Assembly: GCA_044426235.1 (NCBI GenBank)
Contig: JAWXUS010000003.1
Location: forward strand, 1 to 64,000
Origin: JAGHEK01 sp044426235
GTDB lineage: Bacteria > Bacillota > Clostridia > Peptostreptococcales > Peptostreptococcaceae
Direction of reading: 5' to 3'
Length of the DNA stretch: 64,000 bases
The notes below the pieces were generated by a model. It was given only the letters and a program-made list of their open reading frames with translations. It was not told the DNA's origin and ran no database searches. Position 1 is the stretch's first letter. Each line of letters begins with the position of its first letter. A program made the position numbers and the translations under genes. Shown piece by piece: positions 16,584-26,610 of this stretch.

Positions 16584-18425
16584 CTATAAATCAATCCCTA
16601 CATTATATTCATTAAGCCAACATTCAAGTTGAACTAAATATGCCATAACTTGAGGTCCTCTCATTAATTGTCCAAACCAAGGTTTAACAAAGCTATCCCC
16701 ATTAGTTAACATTATCTTTTCAACTTCATCTTTATCTAAAATTTCAAATATTCTAGAGTTTGGATTATTAACAATATCCTTTAACATACTTTGTACTGCA
16801 TTTGTGTATATTGGATTGTGAGTTTTAGGATATGGGCTTTTCTTTCTATCAATTATTTCATCAGGTAAAACTGTTCTCATAGCCTCTCTTAAAAGACCTT
16901 TTTCACGTCCATTTAATAATTTCATAGCCTTTGGAATATTATATGCATACTCAACAATTTTTTTATCTGCATAAGGTACACGACCTTCCAAGCTATTAAA
17001 CATTGCCATTCTATCTTTTCTATTTAAAAGAGTAACCATAAACCATTTTATATTTAAATAAAACATTTCTCTCATTTTTTCATCTTCTAAACTCTCACCC
17101 TTTAACTTTGATACTTTTCCTAAGCTATCACTACAAACACTCTTTACATAATTTTCAATTTCTAAATCTCTTAAATTTTTATTTAATAAATTTTGTCTAT
17201 GTGACACACTCTCCGCCCAAGGGAAAATCTCTATATTAGTTAAATTTCTAGTATACCAAGGATATCCTCCAAAAACTTCATCTGCACACTCACCAGTAAG
17301 CGCAACTGTTGCAGTCTTTTTCACTTCCTTAGTAAAAAGAAGTAATGATGAATCAATATCTGCCATTAAAGGTAAATCTCCTGCCCTCATTGCATCAACC
17401 AATGAATTTGCAAGTTCAGTATTATCAAGTATAACATTAGTATGATTACTCTTTATATAATCAACCATCTTCACAACCCAAAACGGATCTGAGTTTGGTT
17501 GAAATTCACTACTTTTAAAGAACTTATCATTGTCAGTATAATCTATTGAAAAAGTATTTAAATTACCCATATTATTTCTCTTGAAATATTCACCAGCAAC
17601 GTATGATATAAAACTTGAATCAAGTCCTCCAGATAAAAAAGTACAAACTGGAACATCACTAACTAATTGCTCTTCAATAGCATTAACTAGCATATTTCTT
17701 AATTTCTCAGTAGTTTCTTCTAAAGTATCTTCGTGTTCTTTAGCCTCAAGTGTCCAGTATTCTCTTATTTTAGTAGTATTTTTATTGTATTTTAAGCAAT
17801 ATGCCGGAGGTAATTCCTTAATATCTTTAAATACTCCACTCCCTAAATTTCTTTGAGGAGAAAGTGCAATAAGTTCAAGTACCCCTTGCCTATCAACCAC
17901 ACTACTAACAAGTGGATGCTTAAGAAGTGCTTTTATTTCTGAACCAAAAATTACTCCTCCATCTTTTAATGCATAAAATAATGGCTTAACACCTAGTGGA
18001 TCTCTTGCTAAAAATAATTCTTTATTCTTTTCGTCCCAAACTCCAAAAGCATATATTCCATTTATCACGTCAACACATTTTTCACCATATTCAATATAAC
18101 TTGTAAGTAAAACTTCAGTATCTGAATAAGTGTTAAAAGTATAACCTTTTTCTATTAATTTATTTCTAACTTCATCTGTGTTATAAAGTTCTCCATTATA
18201 ACAAATTGTATATTCTCTATCTCCTATAACCTTTGTCATAGGTTGAAGACCACCAGTTGGATCAACTATTGCAAGTCTTCTATGTGCCAAAATAGAATTA
18301 CTATAAGATTTTATACCAAAAGAGTCTGGTCCCCTATTTACCAGAGTATCTCTCATATTAACTACAACTTGTGTATTGTCTGAAATATTTTTATTTATAT
18401 TTGCCCAACCTGCTATTCCACACAT
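16584..18425 (-). CDS. asnB: Asparagine synthetase (glutamine-hydrolysing)
   Basis: A 613-residue enzyme making asparagine from aspartate, glutamine and ATP. The true start is the ATG giving MCGIAGWAN, because Cys2 is the class II amidotransferase nucleophile; TGGAGGA lies 6 bases upstream, and a longer upstream reading frame is not genuine. The synthetase domain has the PP-loop LSGGLDSS (265-271). No T-box leader fits in the short upstream gap; a TATAAT occurs there with a weak -35. It lies next to the glycogen operon but is separated by a strong hairpin. Confidence 0.95.
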   Translation of the reverse strand: MCGIAGWANINKNISDNTQVVVNMRDTLVNRGPDSFGIKSYSNSILAHRRLAIVDPTGGLQPMTKVIGDREYTICYNGELYNTDEVRNKLIEKGYTFNTYSDTEVLLTSYIEYGEKCVDVINGIYAFGVWDEKNKELFLARDPLGVKPLFYALKDGGVIFGSEIKALLKHPLVSSVVDRQGVLELIALSPQRNLGSGVFKDIKELPPAYCLKYNKNTTKIREYWTLEAKEHEDTLEETTEKLRNMLVNAIEEQLVSDVPVCTFLSGGLDSSFISYVAGEYFKRNNMGNLNTFSIDYTDNDKFFKSSEFQPNSDPFWVVKMVDYIKSNHTNVILDNTELANSLVDAMRAGDLPLMADIDSSLLLFTKEVKKTATVALTGECADEVFGGYPWYTRNLTNIEIFPWAESVSHRQNLLNKNLRDLEIENYVKSVCSDSLGKVSKLKGESLEDEKMREMFYLNIKWFMVTLLNRKDRMAMFNSLEGRVPYADKKIVEYAYNIPKAMKLLNGREKGLLREAMRTVLPDEIIDRKKSPYPKTHNPIYTNAVQSMLKDIVNNPNSRIFEILDKDEVEKIMLTNGDSFVKPWFGQLMRGPQVMAYLVQLECWLNEYNVGIDL

Positions 18426-18487
18426 AAAAAAGTCCTCCATAAAATATTTTATACTCGTTATTATATGTATATTAAATTTTTTCGTGC

Positions 18488-18530
18488 AAAATAGCCAACA
18501 ATATTTATTAAATATCATTGGCTATTTTTT
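18488..18530. terminator. Long hairpin between the GH13 gene and asnB
   Basis: 19-base arms (18488-18506 with 18510-18528) with two adjacent mismatches, core AAAATAGCCAA. On the minus strand only four T follow, while the plus strand has six. It marks the end of the glycogen operon. Confidence 0.7.
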
Positions 18531-20286
18531 AGTTCATTTTAAGAATTTTATATGATTTTTTATCTATATCAAATCCAACTTCAAGTTTTCCTAACTTAGC
18601 ATTTACATATTTGAAATTATTAGACTTAATCTTTTTATTTTTTTCAAATCTATTTATTATAACTAATAACTTTTCATTTTGATAAGTTCTTACAAATCCA
18701 AATATATCATCATCTATACTGTATAAAAATTCAGTTTCACCATACTTTAAAACATCATTTTTAGTTCTAAGTGAAGTTGCCTTTTTATAAAAATCAAACA
18801 TATCTAAATCTTCATTTTTCCAAGGATAAGTTTTTCTATTTAAAGGATCGGCTGTTCCATCAACTCCTGCCTCATCTCCATAATAAATATATGGGACTCC
18901 TTCAAATGTCATTTGAGTTAAAACTGATAATTTCACTAAATCTTTATCGTGATTTAATTCAGTCAAAATTCTAGTTGTATCGTGTGAACTTAAAATATTT
19001 AAGTTTGATTTAAAAGCCTCACTTGGATAATTTTCTTTCATAGTTACAAATCTATTAGTTAACTGATTTGAAGAAATATTCTTTTTCATAAAATCAACCA
19101 TATTTTTTCTAAAAGGATAACCCATTATACTATCAAGTTCTTCACCTTGTAAATAACTTCTAGTTTCACTATAACTAACCTTATTTGATGCATCTTCCCA
19201 CACTTCACCAACTAAAACACTATCATTATCAACTTCTTTAAGTTTCTTTTTAAATTCCCTTAAAAAGCTAGTTGGAAGTTCATCACAAACATCAAGTCTA
19301 AATCCTTTAATTCCTATATTAATCCACTTATTTAAAACACTATCTTTATCGTGAATTATGTAGTTCTTATAACTTTCATTATTCTCATTAACGTTTGGTA
19401 AGTCATATATTCCCCACCAAGATTCATATTTATTTGGATATTCTTCAAATTTAAACCAATCAAAATATTTTGATTCTCTTGAATTGAATGCCCCTCTATT
19501 TTCATAGTTTGAAAATCTATTAAAATAAATGCTATCTGCACCAGTATGGCTAAATACTCCATCAAGTATTATCTTTATCCCTTTTTTATCTTCTTTTTCA
19601 ATTAAATCTTTAAGTATATTTTCGTCCCCAAACATAGGGTCTATATTCTTATAATTTGCAGTATCATATTTATGATTACTTCTAGCCTCAAAAATTGGAT
19701 TTAAATAAATAGTTTTTACTCCAAGTCTACTAAGATAAGTTAATTTTTCAGTTACACCTTTTAAATTTCCACCAAAAAAATCCCATCTTAATATATCACC
19801 CTTATCATCTTTTATATACATAGGTTCATCATTCCAATTTGCATATATAAAACTATTCTTCTTTGGATTATCAACCTTATTATTTTTATTTCCATTATTA
19901 AATCTATCAACGAAAATATTATATAAAATTCCCTCTTTGTACCAAGTAGGAACAGTAAAATCTTTATAAACAGTTATCTGATACTTGTTTATATAATCAT
20001 AATTAAAAGTTTTTATACTTCCATCTTCCTCATTTTTACCAAAAATAAAAGTTTGATAATTACTAACTCCTTCAAAATGATAATTGTAAACTCCTTCATT
20101 ATCAATTTTAAATTTACAAGTAAAATCATTATCATCTTTTTTCATTTCAGTTTTAAAAATTTCATCATAACCTTTAAATAAAATTAAAAATACTTTCTCA
20201 AAATCAGACTCACAAGTAATTTCCACTTCTTCACAAATTTTAACTGCACCAAATGGCTTTTTATCTATCCAAGAATTATAATTCAA
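18529..20286 (-). CDS. GH13-family alpha-glucan hydrolase (neopullulanase/cyclomaltodextrinase-like)
   Basis: A 585-residue alpha-amylase-family protein: N-terminal beta-domain (1-110), then a TIM barrel. Conserved regions are DGVFSH (242-247), GFRLDVCDE with nucleophile Asp332, VGEVWE with acid/base Glu361, and SSHDT. No signal peptide, so it acts in the cytoplasm, probably trimming or debranching glycogen and maltodextrins. The start is TTG with GGGGTGA 5 bases upstream. It is the last gene of glgB-glgC-glgD-glgA-glgP-GH13. Exact specificity cannot be read from sequence. Confidence 0.88.
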   Translation of the reverse strand: MNYNSWIDKKPFGAVKICEEVEITCESDFEKVFLILFKGYDEIFKTEMKKDDNDFTCKFKIDNEGVYNYHFEGVSNYQTFIFGKNEEDGSIKTFNYDYINKYQITVYKDFTVPTWYKEGILYNIFVDRFNNGNKNNKVDNPKKNSFIYANWNDEPMYIKDDKGDILRWDFFGGNLKGVTEKLTYLSRLGVKTIYLNPIFEARSNHKYDTANYKNIDPMFGDENILKDLIEKEDKKGIKIILDGVFSHTGADSIYFNRFSNYENRGAFNSRESKYFDWFKFEEYPNKYESWWGIYDLPNVNENNESYKNYIIHDKDSVLNKWINIGIKGFRLDVCDELPTSFLREFKKKLKEVDNDSVLVGEVWEDASNKVSYSETRSYLQGEELDSIMGYPFRKNMVDFMKKNISSNQLTNRFVTMKENYPSEAFKSNLNILSSHDTTRILTELNHDKDLVKLSVLTQMTFEGVPYIYYGDEAGVDGTADPLNRKTYPWKNEDLDMFDFYKKATSLRTKNDVLKYGETEFLYSIDDDIFGFVRTYQNEKLLVIINRFEKNKKIKSNNFKYVNAKLGKLEVGFDIDKKSYKILKMN

Positions 20287-20302
20287 AAAATCACCCCTTA
20301 TT

Positions 20303-20335
20303 AAAAAAAGCCTTCTATTTTTATAAATAGAAGGC
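20303..20335 (-). terminator. Intrinsic terminator after glgP
   Basis: A perfect 11-bp stem GCCTTCTATTT (20310-20320 with 20325-20335), 4-base loop, then seven T on the minus strand. It stands between glgP and the GH13 gene, so the latter depends on read-through or its own promoter. Confidence 0.85.
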
Positions 20336-20344
20336 CTTTATTAT

Positions 20345-22765
20345 TTAATACTTAGTCCAAATATCGTCATAATACTCTTTTATCGTTCTATCACTTGAGA
20401 AAATTCCAGAGTTTGCAATATTTTTAAGCATTATTTTGTTCCAAGTCTCTCTATCTTTATATAAAGAATCTACCTTTTGTTGCGCTTTAATATACTTATC
20501 AAAATCTTTTAGTACAAAATATTCATCATTATAAGTTATTAAATGATTGTAAATTTCACGACCTTCGTGTTCAATATGTGGAATAAATCCATTTATTAAA
20601 TCATCAACAACCCTTTTAATTTTACTATCAGAATTGTAAAGATCAACTGCAGAATAACCACCGTACTTATAATAATCTAGTACTTGTTGATCACTAAGAC
20701 CAAATATAACCATATTATCTCTACCAACTTGTTCACATATTTCAACGTTTGCACCATCTAAAGTACCTAACGTTATAGCACCATTCATCATAAATTTCAT
20801 ATTTCCAGTTCCTGATGCCTCTTTAGTAGTAGTTGAAATTTGTTCACTAACATCAGTTGCTGGTATTATCATTTCAGCTAATGTTACACTATAATTCTCA
20901 AGGAATACTACCTTTAATTTTCCATTTATACTTTCATCATTATTAATCTTGTTTGCAAGAGAATTAATAAACTTAATTACACATTTTGCAAAATGGTATC
21001 CAGGTGCTGCTTTTGCCGCAAATATAAAAGTTCTAGGTTCTATATCTAAATCTGGATCATCTAATAATTCATGATATAAATGAAGAATATGAAATGCATT
21101 TAAAAGTTGTCTTTTATATGCATGAAGTCTTTTTATTTGTGAATCAAAAATTGAATCAGGATTAACATCAACATCATACTTTTCTTTTATAACTTGTGCT
21201 AATTTAACCTTATTATTTCTTTTGATTTTTTCAAGTTCATTTAATACATCTGTGTCGGACATAAACTTTTCTAAATCAACAAGTTTTTGAGTATCTTTTT
21301 GCCATTCAGAACCTATATTATTACTTATTAACGCACTAAGTTCCCTATTACAACTAAGTAACCATCTTCTATGTGCTATACCATTAGTTTTATTATTAAA
21401 CTTTTCTGGTTCATACTCATAAAATTCTTTTAATACTTCTTTCTTTAAAAGTTCAGTGTGAAGTTTTGCAACACCATTTACACTATGACTTCCAACTATT
21501 GATAAATTAGCCATTCTAACTTCATAGTCTGTCATTATACTCATTTTTTCTATATCATAATTACTTACATTATCATTATGAAGTTTTTCTATAAATCTTT
21601 TATTTATTTCTTCAATAATCATATATAATCTTGGTAAAAGATCTTTTACCATATCCTTTGGCCACTTCTCCATAGCTTCAGTTAATATAGTATGATTAGT
21701 ATATGATATAGTTTTTGTAGTTATTTCAAATGCTTCGTCCCAACCTAAATTTTCCTCATCAAGTAATATTCTCATAAATTCTGGGATACAAAGTGAAGGG
21801 TGAGTATCGTTTATATGAATACATACTTTTTCATATATCTTTTTAATATCTCTACCTTTATTTTTGTATTTCCTAATTATATCTTGTATACCAGCACTCG
21901 TGAAGAAATACTCTTGTCTAAGTCTTAAAAGTCTTCCTTCATAATTACTATCGTTTGGATATAATACTTCAGAAATTTCTTCTGCATAATACTTATAATC
22001 CATAGCATCTTGATAGCTTCCAGTCTGAGCTTTAGCATAGGTTAATTTATTTTTAAAATCACGACTAATAACCTGGCTGTCAAATAATTTAAGTGCATTA
22101 ACACACTTATTTTTATAACCTATTATTGGAATATCATATCTTACTGCCATAACTGGTGTATAATCTTTTAAAACAATTTCTAATTTGTTATTTTCTTCAA
22201 CCATTTCAACGTATCCACCAAATTTAACTACATAAGCTTTATTAGCACGCACACTCTCCCAAGCATAACCTTCTTCAGTTAGCCATCTATCTGGAATTTC
22301 AACTTGTTGATTATTAACAAATTTCTGTTCAAAAAGTCCATACTTATACCTAATTCCATATCCGTGTCCATTAATATCAAGTGATGCTAATGAATCTAAG
22401 AAGCAAGCAGCAAGTCTTCCAAGTCCACCATTACCTAGTCCTGGATCTTTTTCAGCTTGTGCCAAATCAGATAAATTTATATTCATTTCTAAAAGTGTGT
22501 CTTCAACAAAATCTAAAATATCTAAATTTATTAAGTTCGTAATTAATTGTTTACCCATTAAAAATTCTGCACTAAAATAATAAATTTCTTTATCTGATCT
22601 ATTTTGATTGTGTATCCAATTCTCAGATAATGCATCTTTTATTACAGAACACAAAACATTTAATGATTGACTAGACGTTGCATCTGAAATATCTTGAGCA
22701 TACATTCCATTCATTTTACATTTAAACTCTTTTTTAAATTTCGTTTTAGTAATTAAGTTTGACAT
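20345..22765 (-). CDS. glgP: Glycogen phosphorylase
   Basis: An 806-residue GT35 enzyme releasing glucose-1-phosphate from glycogen or maltodextrin. Family hallmarks are DPGLGNGGLGRLAACFLDS in the N-terminal half, HINDTHPSL, and the PLP-lysine motif EASGTGNMKFMMNGA near the C-terminus. Length is typical for bacterial enzymes. It follows glgA by 15 bases with GGGGTGGAA as its ribosome site, so degradation and synthesis genes are co-transcribed. Confidence 0.97.
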   Translation of the reverse strand: MSNLITKTKFKKEFKCKMNGMYAQDISDATSSQSLNVLCSVIKDALSENWIHNQNRSDKEIYYFSAEFLMGKQLITNLINLDILDFVEDTLLEMNINLSDLAQAEKDPGLGNGGLGRLAACFLDSLASLDINGHGYGIRYKYGLFEQKFVNNQQVEIPDRWLTEEGYAWESVRANKAYVVKFGGYVEMVEENNKLEIVLKDYTPVMAVRYDIPIIGYKNKCVNALKLFDSQVISRDFKNKLTYAKAQTGSYQDAMDYKYYAEEISEVLYPNDSNYEGRLLRLRQEYFFTSAGIQDIIRKYKNKGRDIKKIYEKVCIHINDTHPSLCIPEFMRILLDEENLGWDEAFEITTKTISYTNHTILTEAMEKWPKDMVKDLLPRLYMIIEEINKRFIEKLHNDNVSNYDIEKMSIMTDYEVRMANLSIVGSHSVNGVAKLHTELLKKEVLKEFYEYEPEKFNNKTNGIAHRRWLLSCNRELSALISNNIGSEWQKDTQKLVDLEKFMSDTDVLNELEKIKRNNKVKLAQVIKEKYDVDVNPDSIFDSQIKRLHAYKRQLLNAFHILHLYHELLDDPDLDIEPRTFIFAAKAAPGYHFAKCVIKFINSLANKINNDESINGKLKVVFLENYSVTLAEMIIPATDVSEQISTTTKEASGTGNMKFMMNGAITLGTLDGANVEICEQVGRDNMVIFGLSDQQVLDYYKYGGYSAVDLYNSDSKIKRVVDDLINGFIPHIEHEGREIYNHLITYNDEYFVLKDFDKYIKAQQKVDSLYKDRETWNKIMLKNIANSGIFSSDRTIKEYYDDIWTKY

Positions 22766-22780
22766 TATTCCACCCCAATT

Positions 22781-24211
22781 TTATTTACACAAGTTATTGT
22801 ATAAAGTTTTGTAATCTTTAACTGACTTTTCCCAACTATTATCTTTTTTCATCGCATTTAAAACTAATTCATTAAAACTTTTTCTATTATTATGATAAGT
22901 TTTAACTGCATATTCAATAGTTGAAAGCATCTCGTGAGCATTATAGTTTTTAAAACTAAATCCATCACCCTCATTAGTATATTCATTATATGGTATAATT
23001 GTGTCTTTAAGTCCACCAGTTTCTCGAACTATTGGTAAGCTACCATATCTCATAGCTATTAATTGCCCTATTCCACACGGTTCAAATAAAGACGGCATTA
23101 AAAACATATCGGTTGATGCATAAATTTTTTGTGCAAGTGATGCATCAAATGTTATAGCTGCAAATAATTTGTTTGGATTTTCTCTTGAAAAATGATTAAA
23201 CATTGATTCATACCTTTGTTCACCAGTTCCAAGAACAACAACTTGAACGTTTTGACTCATAATTTGAGGCATAACACAACTTATTAAATCAAGCCCTTTT
23301 TGTGAAACAAGTCTTGAAATTATACCAATCATAGGTATATCTTTGTTAACTTCAAGTCCAAGTTCTTTTTGAAGTGCTAACTTATTTTCCACCTTTTTAG
23401 TGTGTACATTTTCTATATTATAATTTTGGTAAATATTATCATCATTTTCTGGATTATTTAAATCATAATCTATACCATTTAAAATTCCGCTTAATTTATA
23501 GTTTTTAGAACTAAGTAGTCTATTTAAAGTTTCACCATAAAAATCAGTTTGAATTTCTCCAGAATAAGTTGGGCTAACAGTAGTTACTTTATCGGCTAAA
23601 CTTATTCCACATTTCATAAAGTTTAGTCCTCCAAAGTATTCAATATCTTGATAGAACCCATCACAATCAACAACATTTGAATAGTTATCTTCACTAAATA
23701 CTCCTTGGTAAAGTAAATTATGAATAGTATAAACAGTTTTTATATCTTTATACTTTCCATAAGCATATCTCTTTTTAAGTAAAAGAGGTAAAAGTCCAGT
23801 GTGCCAATCGTTTAATTGAAGTGTATCTGGATAAAAATCTAAAATTGACATTGCTTTTAATATAGCCTCATTAAAGAAAGCATATCTTTCACAATCATCT
23901 CCATATCCATAAATATATGTGTTATCTCTTTTAAAATAATGTTCATTATCTATAAAATAGAATTTAACCTCATCTATTTCAGTTTCTAATAAACCACAGT
24001 ACTGCTCTCTCCAAGCAACACTAACATTAAAAACTGCAATAGTTTTTAACTTTTCCTTTAAATAATTTGGGATTGTTGAATACTTAGGAAGTATAACTCT
24101 AACATCAACACCTTCTTTTTTTAATGCCTTAGGAAGTGCATAAGATACATCTCCTAATCCCCCTGTTTTAACGAATGGCCAACATTCTGCTGTTGCAAAT
24201 AAAACCTTCAT
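22781..24211 (-). CDS. glgA: Glycogen synthase, ADP-glucose type
   Basis: A 476-residue GT5 glucosyltransferase extending alpha-1,4-glucan from ADP-glucose. It begins MKVLFATAECWPFVKTGGLGDV, with the KTGGLGDV nucleotide-sugar loop, and has the C-terminal catalytic segment SLFEPCGIGQL. A GGGGAGGA site precedes the ATG. Between it and glgD lies a GC-rich hairpin. Confidence 0.97.
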   Translation of the reverse strand: MKVLFATAECWPFVKTGGLGDVSYALPKALKKEGVDVRVILPKYSTIPNYLKEKLKTIAVFNVSVAWREQYCGLLETEIDEVKFYFIDNEHYFKRDNTYIYGYGDDCERYAFFNEAILKAMSILDFYPDTLQLNDWHTGLLPLLLKKRYAYGKYKDIKTVYTIHNLLYQGVFSEDNYSNVVDCDGFYQDIEYFGGLNFMKCGISLADKVTTVSPTYSGEIQTDFYGETLNRLLSSKNYKLSGILNGIDYDLNNPENDDNIYQNYNIENVHTKKVENKLALQKELGLEVNKDIPMIGIISRLVSQKGLDLISCVMPQIMSQNVQVVVLGTGEQRYESMFNHFSRENPNKLFAAITFDASLAQKIYASTDMFLMPSLFEPCGIGQLIAMRYGSLPIVRETGGLKDTIIPYNEYTNEGDGFSFKNYNAHEMLSTIEYAVKTYHNNRKSFNELVLNAMKKDNSWEKSVKDYKTLYNNLCK

Positions 24212-24247
24212 AAAATCCTCCCCATTTTGCCTATATTCTAAATTTAA

Positions 24248-24275
24248 CTTGGCACAAACGTGCCAAGCCTTTTTT
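24248..24275. other. GC-rich hairpin between glgD and glgA
   Basis: A perfect 8-bp stem CTTGGCAC/GTGCCAAG (24248-24255 with 24260-24267), AAAC loop. On the plus strand it is followed by CCTTTTTT, a terminator layout; on the transcribed minus strand only TTAAATTT follows. Likely an mRNA processing or stability element, or a block against antisense transcription. Confidence 0.5.
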
Positions 24276-24292
24276 AAGAAAGAGTAAGTTTT

Positions 24293-25408
24293 TTATATCA
24301 CAGAGTTCTTCTCAATAACTACTGGATAATTTTCATCACCTTTTATAACTTTTGATTTTGATAGTGTAACTCTTTTATCAAAAATAACATTATTAACTAT
24401 ACTATCTTCAGATATAACACATCCTTGCATTATAACTGCATTTTCAACTACTGCATTTTCTTTTACGTGTACATTTCTAAATATAATTGAATTTTTAACC
24501 GTTCCTTCAATTTTACATCCCGTTGCTATGAATGAATTTGATACTTCTGAAGTATCTGAGTATATTGTTGGAGATTCATTTTTTACCTTTGTAAATATTC
24601 TTTTATCAGAATGTAGAAGTTCATTTGAAACTTCTCTATCTAAAAAACTCTTACTAAGTTCAAAATAACTCTTTATATTGTTTATTGATTTAACTATTCC
24701 TTTATGTTCATAGCAACCAACATTCATTTTAGAAACATTATCAGATATAAAATCTTCAAAATATTTGTAAGTCCCTTTATTTATACATTCATAAATGTAA
24801 TTTATAAATGTTTCACGTTTTAAAACGTAAGTTTCTATTGATATATTTGCATCTTTATTAGTTCCAATATTAATTCCAAAATCAACAACACTTTCATTCT
24901 CTATTTGTAGAGTAGTTGCAAGTTCAAAACTTTCATCTGCATTATCTATTTTTTTATAAACTATACTAATATCATTTCCAGATATTTTATGATGATTTAA
25001 TACTTTTTTATAATCTATATTACAAATTAAATGTCCTGGTGTTATTAATACATATTCTTCATCACATTTTTCAATAAAATCTATATTAGCAAAAAATCTA
25101 TATATATCCCCTGGTGAATATGGATATTTACTTCTAGTTTTAGTGTCTTCTGGGCTAAATATATAAAGTCCACCTTTTCTTCTACTTAAATCCCAATCTT
25201 TTCCACTTCCTAAATGATCTGTTAATGATCTATATTTTTCTTTAGCATATATTCCAACATTATTTATTTTTGAATTAACAATATTTGATATAACAAAATC
25301 TATAACTCTATATCTAGCTCCAACTGGAATTGATGCTATCGGTCTAGAATTTGTTAATTGGTTCATCTCTAGATCTTTTCTATCATCTAAGTTTATGATG
25401 GCAAGCAT
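24293..25408 (-). CDS. glgD: GlgD, non-catalytic paralogue of ADP-glucose pyrophosphorylase
   Basis: A 371-residue relative of GlgC. The catalytic nucleotide loop (LAGGQGSRL in GlgC) is replaced by NLDDRKDLEMNQL, so it should not bind ATP normally; the downstream RYRVIDFVISN segment and the C-terminal left-handed beta-helix repeats remain. In Firmicutes GlgC and GlgD form a heterotetramer in which GlgD raises activity. Start and glgC stop overlap as TAATG, with GAGGAGG inside glgC, indicating coupled translation in equal amounts. Confidence 0.95.
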   Translation of the reverse strand: MLAIINLDDRKDLEMNQLTNSRPIASIPVGARYRVIDFVISNIVNSKINNVGIYAKEKYRSLTDHLGSGKDWDLSRRKGGLYIFSPEDTKTRSKYPYSPGDIYRFFANIDFIEKCDEEYVLITPGHLICNIDYKKVLNHHKISGNDISIVYKKIDNADESFELATTLQIENESVVDFGINIGTNKDANISIETYVLKRETFINYIYECINKGTYKYFEDFISDNVSKMNVGCYEHKGIVKSINNIKSYFELSKSFLDREVSNELLHSDKRIFTKVKNESPTIYSDTSEVSNSFIATGCKIEGTVKNSIIFRNVHVKENAVVENAVIMQGCVISEDSIVNNVIFDKRVTLSKSKVIKGDENYPVVIEKNSVI

Positions 25409-26550
25409 TATATTACCTCCTCAACACTAGTTTTTATATTCTCAAATTCACCAACAACATTTATTTCATCGCTCTCAAGAATTTGAGTATTATCTCCTAT
25501 TACTGCGCCTTCACCTATTATAGCTTTTTCTATGATAACGTTTTCTCCTATTTTAACATTAGACATTATAACAGAGTCTTTAACAATACTTCCTTCTCCT
25601 ACTTCAACTCCGTGAGATAAAACACTTTGTTCTATATTACCTAATACACTACATCCATCAGCAACTAAAGAATTTTTTATACTTACATTTTCTCCAAGAT
25701 ATTGTGGAGGCATAGCCATAGTATTAGTGTATACTTTCCAATATTTTTCATTTAAATTGATTTCATCTGGTTGATTTATTAAATCCATATTAGCTTCCCA
25801 TAAACTTTGAACAGTTCCAACATCTCTCCAGTAGCTATCAAAAGAATATGCATACATATCAAGTTTATCATTTAACATCATAGGTATTAAATTATGTCCA
25901 AAATCATCAAAGTTTTCTCCACTTTCTTCACATCTTCTAAAATAACCTTTTAATGTGTTCCAGTTAAATATATAAACTCCCATTGATGCCAAGTTACTTT
26001 TTGGTTTTTCTGGTTTTTCATCAAACTCATAAATACTTCCATCTTCATTAGTATTCATAATTCCAAAACGAGATGCCTCACTCCAATCAACTTCTATTAC
26101 ACCTATTGTAACTTTAGAATTCTTTTCTTCGTGTTGCTTAAGCATTTTACTATAATCCATTTTGTATATATGGTCCCCTGATAATATAAGTACATTTTCT
26201 GGATTATAACTATCTATATAATCAATGTTTTGGTATATTGCATGCGCTGTTCCATTATACCAACTTCCTTCTTTTTCATTCATATATGGTTGAAGTATAT
26301 GAACTCCTCCATTTGCTCTATCTAAATCCCAATGGCAACCTGTTCCTATATGATTATTAAGTATCAAAGGTTTATATTGAGTTAACACTCCAACTGTATC
26401 TATCCCTGAATTTGCACAGTTACTAAGTACAAAATCTATTATTCTATATTTCCCACCAAAAGACACTGCAGGTTTAGCAATTCTTTTTGTAAAAACTCCA
26501 AGTCTTGAACCTTGTCCGCCTGCTAGTATCATAGCCATCATATTTTTCAT
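25408..26550 (-). CDS. glgC: Glucose-1-phosphate adenylyltransferase (ADP-glucose pyrophosphorylase)
   Basis: The catalytic subunit making ADP-glucose from glucose-1-phosphate and ATP, 380 residues. MILAGGQGSRLG near the N-terminus is the nucleotide-binding loop, followed by KPAVSFGGKYRIIDF, with beta-helix repeats at the C-terminus. I place the start at ATG 26550, preceded by AGGGGGAT; a longer in-frame extension to 26610 has no support. The ribosome-binding region is tandemly duplicated (26551-26595). Confidence 0.95.
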   Translation of the reverse strand: MKNMMAMILAGGQGSRLGVFTKRIAKPAVSFGGKYRIIDFVLSNCANSGIDTVGVLTQYKPLILNNHIGTGCHWDLDRANGGVHILQPYMNEKEGSWYNGTAHAIYQNIDYIDSYNPENVLILSGDHIYKMDYSKMLKQHEEKNSKVTIGVIEVDWSEASRFGIMNTNEDGSIYEFDEKPEKPKSNLASMGVYIFNWNTLKGYFRRCEESGENFDDFGHNLIPMMLNDKLDMYAYSFDSYWRDVGTVQSLWEANMDLINQPDEINLNEKYWKVYTNTMAMPPQYLGENVSIKNSLVADGCSVLGNIEQSVLSHGVEVGEGSIVKDSVIMSNVKIGENVIIEKAIIGEGAVIGDNTQILESDEINVVGEFENIKTSVEEVI

Positions 26551-26595
26551 AACTATCCCCCTAAAATTTTTATAACTATCCCTCTTAATTTTTAT
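26551..26595 (-). repeat. Tandem duplication of the glgC ribosome-binding region
   Basis: Two imperfect copies of about 23 bases (26551-26573 and 26574-26595), each reading AT(T)TTTA-purine-GGGG-ATAGTT on the minus strand. The proximal copy leads into ATG; the distal copy leads into ATA, as if a duplicated start codon had decayed. Confidence 0.7.
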
Positions 26596-26610
26596 AAAAT
26601 ATAATTCCAA

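Noticed and set aside
18426..18528. T-box leader before asnB
   Set aside because: The gap is too short and no T-box or specifier structure is visible.
24293..25408. glgD as a broken duplicate of glgC
   Set aside because: GlgD is a known regulatory partner of GlgC in Firmicutes and is translationally coupled here.
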